Shown piece by piece: positions 45,145-47,409 of a stretch of DNA of 47,409 nucleotides. Below the pieces are notes generated by a model, which saw nothing but the letters and a program-made list of their open reading frames with translations, was not told the DNA's origin and did not search any database. The first letter of the stretch is position 1; the number at the start of each line of letters is the position of its first letter. The stretch covers positions 449,709-497,117 of the forward strand of contig KQ482066.1 in the NCBI GenBank assembly GCA_001430745.1, given 5' to 3'. Position numbers and translations under genes: made by a program. The DNA comes from Auxenochlorella pyrenoidosa. Taxonomy: Eukaryota > Chlorophyta > Trebouxiophyceae > Chlorellales > Chlorellaceae.

Positions 45145-47341
45145 TCACATGCGGCTGCGCACGCCGCCGCTGCCGCCCGCCCCAAAGGTGGGCCCAAACT
45201 CCTCGGCCACCAGGATGTCGTAGGCCGGGAGGGTCAGGAAGTCCTGCAGGGCAACGGCGAGGCCAACACAGTGAAGAACAGCGGGGGAACCGGGGGGGGG
45301 GGGGCAGGGGGCACAGGGTGCCAGGTGCATACCTAGCGCTTGCTGCCGCCACGGGGCCCTGGCGGCTCTGCAGGTCTCTGCTCTGGCTGTGTGCTGAACG
45401 TGCGTCACCTGCAGCTGCGTGCTGTTGACCATGTGGCGGAAGATGAAGGCGGCGGGCAGGTAGTGACCCGTGGCGAAGCGGGCGTCGCCGACCTGAAAAG
45501 GAGGGGGGGGGGGGGGGGGGGGCGCGTCGCATGCAAGCTGCGCAAGAGAAGTGCGAGAGGAAGCAGGAGAATGAAGTGCAGGAGAATGCAACACGCCCCA
45601 CCCCATGGGGCAGTCCCTCTCACAGCCCCAGGCCTCAGAGCGGCCCTCGCACCGGAGGCCAGCCGCTTCCCCACAGCCCACCTGCTTGCGCAGCCCGTCC
45701 AGCTCTGCCTGGATGATCATGTTGACGCGGTCGGCGGTGAGGCGCTGCCCGTCGTCCAGGGCCACGCCGTAGCGCAGCCACTGCCACACGGAGGAGCGGC
45801 TGCGGGGTGGTGGTGGTGGGTTGGGTAGGGTGGGGTGGGGCGACCGGGAAGCCGGCTGCTGCGGCTGCAACACTCCTCATGCAAGGGCGTGTGGCAGCTA
45901 TGCTGAGCTCCCCATGCCAGGGCTGGCCGCGGCCCGAAACTGCCACACCAGTGTTGGAACAGTCATGCCAAGGGGGCAACGCCCCTCTGCACACACACAC
46001 ACACACACACACCTGATCTCCGCGGTGGCCGCATCCTCCATCAGGTTGTGCAGCGGCACACAGCCGTTGCCGCCCAGCCAGGCCTCGAGGTACCTTCATG
46101 CAGGGTGGTAGAGATTTGAGTGCTCACACATCGCGCGGCGGCAAACAAGAGCTGCTAGGCCCAGGACGCACGCGCACAGGAGCGCTGCCGTCTTGCATGC
46201 ACCTGCACCAACCACTGTGCTCCGCTCTCAGCTGCACCCCTGTGCACATCGCCACGCCAGCATGTGTTCTTGCAGGACAGGGCTGGGCTGCTCACTGGAT
46301 GGAGACATTGATGTTGTTGCGCAGCGCGCCCAGCGTGCGCGGCCCCGTGGGCACCTGCAGGTGGGCAGCACCCATGGCCGGTGGGTCCTGAACTGCTAAA
46401 TGCGCGGCATGCAGCAGCGACTGCCTGCGGTCGCTCAAAACCCCCGCCCAGCGTTTACTCGTGATCTGGAGGCCCAGCCTCTGCACCTGCCCTGCAAGGT
46501 GCTCAGCACAGCTGAGTGCTAGCACGCACCTTGAGCAGGTCGTCCTGCGAGACGTTCACATCCTGCCGCAGCTTGCTGGTGATCTGGTTGGGCCCGGGCA
46601 TGTGCTTGTCAAACACCTGCAGGGTGGAGGCGAGGGGCCAAAGTGGCCAGGAGCATGTTGGGAGGCGCATGCGCCTGAGAGCGGAGCAGCAGCTGAGAAA
46701 ATGGCTGCCAGAGGTAAACAGCAGGATGTACTGGCAAAGGCGTGCCTGCTGCCTGCGAAACTACTCCTAGCACTGCTTCTGTCTGTCGACGACCATGCAA
46801 AAGGCTTGCTCTTGCATAGTGCATCAGATCAAGGGTAAGAACAGAGCCCCTCACCTCCTTGGCCACCGGGATCAGCCCGGGGTGCGCCACCCTGCAACGA
46901 ATTGCCAGTGGAGCGGGGACCGGGCACGGTGAGGAAATCAGTTCTACACGAGTCAGGCATCCTTCGGCTGCGCAACTGTACGGTTCCACGCACTGCTCCC
47001 CTGGCCACCCGGCTGCCACCCCCTCACCAGGTGCCGTCGTGGCCATCCATCACCTCGCGCAGCTTGTCGGCCCGGACCTTCTCAAAGGCGGCCTGAAGGG
47101 GGCGGGCAGGCAGAGGGCAGGTGGGGAAAGGCCGCGCAACGCAGCACGCTGGGTGGGGGGCTACCCTTTTGCCGGCGCTTGCACACGCCGGCGTGTGCAA
47201 GCGAGCAGGGATGGGGGGCTGTGTGCTGCACGCTGCGGGCGGGCGCACCTCGTTGGCCCGCGGGTCTCCCTTGACGGGGATGAGGGCGCTCATGCCGCCG
47301 ATGGCGTGCACGCCGCGCCTGTGGCACGTCTTGATCACCAG
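45145..47341 (-). CDS. MLS: Malate synthase, C-terminal part (gene continues past right edge)
   Basis: Condenses glyoxylate and acetyl-CoA to malate in the glyoxylate cycle. Visible exons (minus): 47341-47249, 47092-47028, 46891-46855, 46616-46530, 46354-46296, 46093-46013, 45799-45682, 45492-45409, 45243-45145, all in phase; bases beyond 47341 are intron and the 5' half is outside. Diagnostic blocks: [80 protein letters not shown] followed by [20 protein letters not shown], and [13 protein letters not shown]. The Asp of [10 protein letters not shown] is, from the family, the expected catalytic base. The protein ends RSRM: Ser-Arg-Met is a PTS1-type peroxisomal signal (plant enzymes usually end SRL or SKL). 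The acceptor before 46093 (gatgaag) lacks a pyrimidine tract but gives the right phase and residues. Donor 46012 lies in an AC/GT microsatellite. All visible donors are GT. Confidence 0.96.
45292..45304. repeat. 13-G run (C run on malate synthase sense strand)
   Basis: Homopolymer in the last intron, about 50 nt upstream of the acceptor on the coding strand. Confidence 0.9.
45503..45522. repeat. 20-G run serving as an all-C polypyrimidine tract
   Basis: On the malate synthase sense strand this is 20 C followed by TCCTTTTCAG, directly before the acceptor of exon 45492-45409. Run length may be mis-sequenced. Confidence 0.9.
45804..45840 (+). repeat. G-tract cluster with G-quadruplex pattern in malate synthase intron
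   Basis: At least four GGG/GGGG tracts with loops of 1-3 nt lie on plus, the template strand of the gene, a few bases upstream (in gene sense) of exon 45799-45682. Confidence 0.7.
45991..46012. repeat. (AC)11 microsatellite overlapping a splice donor
   Basis: On the coding strand of malate synthase the exon ends ATCAG and the intron begins as (GT)11. The donor dinucleotide is the first repeat unit. Confidence 0.95.
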
Positions 47342-47409
47342 CTGCGGGGTGGGGGGGTGGGGGTGGGGGGAGGGGGGGTGGGGGTGGGGGAGGGGGCGTG
47401 TGTGTGTGC
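47342..47409. other. Malate synthase intron at window edge, G-rich
   Basis: The acceptor (CAG at 47344-47342 on minus) is followed outward by GGGGTGGGGG-type repeats ending in GT repeats at the window edge. No exon is visible here. Confidence 0.8.

Noticed and set aside
1..47409. GCATGC/TGCAG-type words very frequent in introns, considered as a regulatory code
   Set aside because: TGCAG is the usual acceptor context and GC-rich composition makes the others common; no count against background could be made.

Overview
The window reads as nuclear DNA of a GC-rich, intron-dense green alga, most likely a trebouxiophyte close to Chlorella. The basis is the very high GC content, exons of 29-1,100 nt cut by about 108 short introns (mostly 100-350 nt), TGTAA-type poly(A) signals, and plant/algal families (calcium-activated RSH, BBD nuclease, PNET2/NEMP-type nuclear envelope protein). 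The species is inferred. There are two runs of N (15715-16504 and 29851-30758). I saw no bacterial operon features, CRISPR array, rRNA, tRNA or transposon.

Ten protein genes were resolved by joining exons and checking splice phase. In order they are: (1) minus, 1-5117, a (p)ppGpp synthetase of the CRSH type with EF-hands and a C-terminal FHA domain, running off the left edge; (2) plus, 5361-8886, 26S proteasome lid subunit RPN7; (3) minus, 9857-12691, BBD-type bifunctional nuclease (DUF151 + UVR); (4) plus, 12948-17134, NEMP/DUF2215 nuclear envelope protein; (5) minus, 17693-20172, DMT-like multi-pass transporter; (6) minus, 21304-25474, a stand-alone Moco-sulfurase-like PLP enzyme with a signal peptide; (7) plus, 25676-30902, AAAP/SLC38-like amino acid transporter; (8) minus, 31853-36448, NELF-C/D (TH1); (9) plus, 36960-44594, PICH/ERCC6L-type SNF2 translocase; (10) minus, 45145 to beyond the right edge, peroxisomal malate synthase.

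Orientation alternates almost perfectly (- + - + - - + - + -). This gives four divergent pairs with 201-511 bp between start codons and four convergent pairs with 550-970 bp between stop codons. The neighbours do not form one pathway: they cover stringent-response signalling, proteolysis, nuclease, nuclear envelope, transport, sulfur transfer, transcription elongation, mitosis and the glyoxylate cycle. The only suggestive pairing is NELF-C/D divergent with a mitotic translocase.

The most notable observations are the CRSH-FHA fusion, a NELF-C/D homologue in the green lineage, about 15 % GC-AG introns, a self-complementary poly(A) signal shared by two convergent genes, SUMO-interaction-like motifs in the PICH homologue, and a secretory-type Moco-sulfurase-like enzyme without a MOSC domain.
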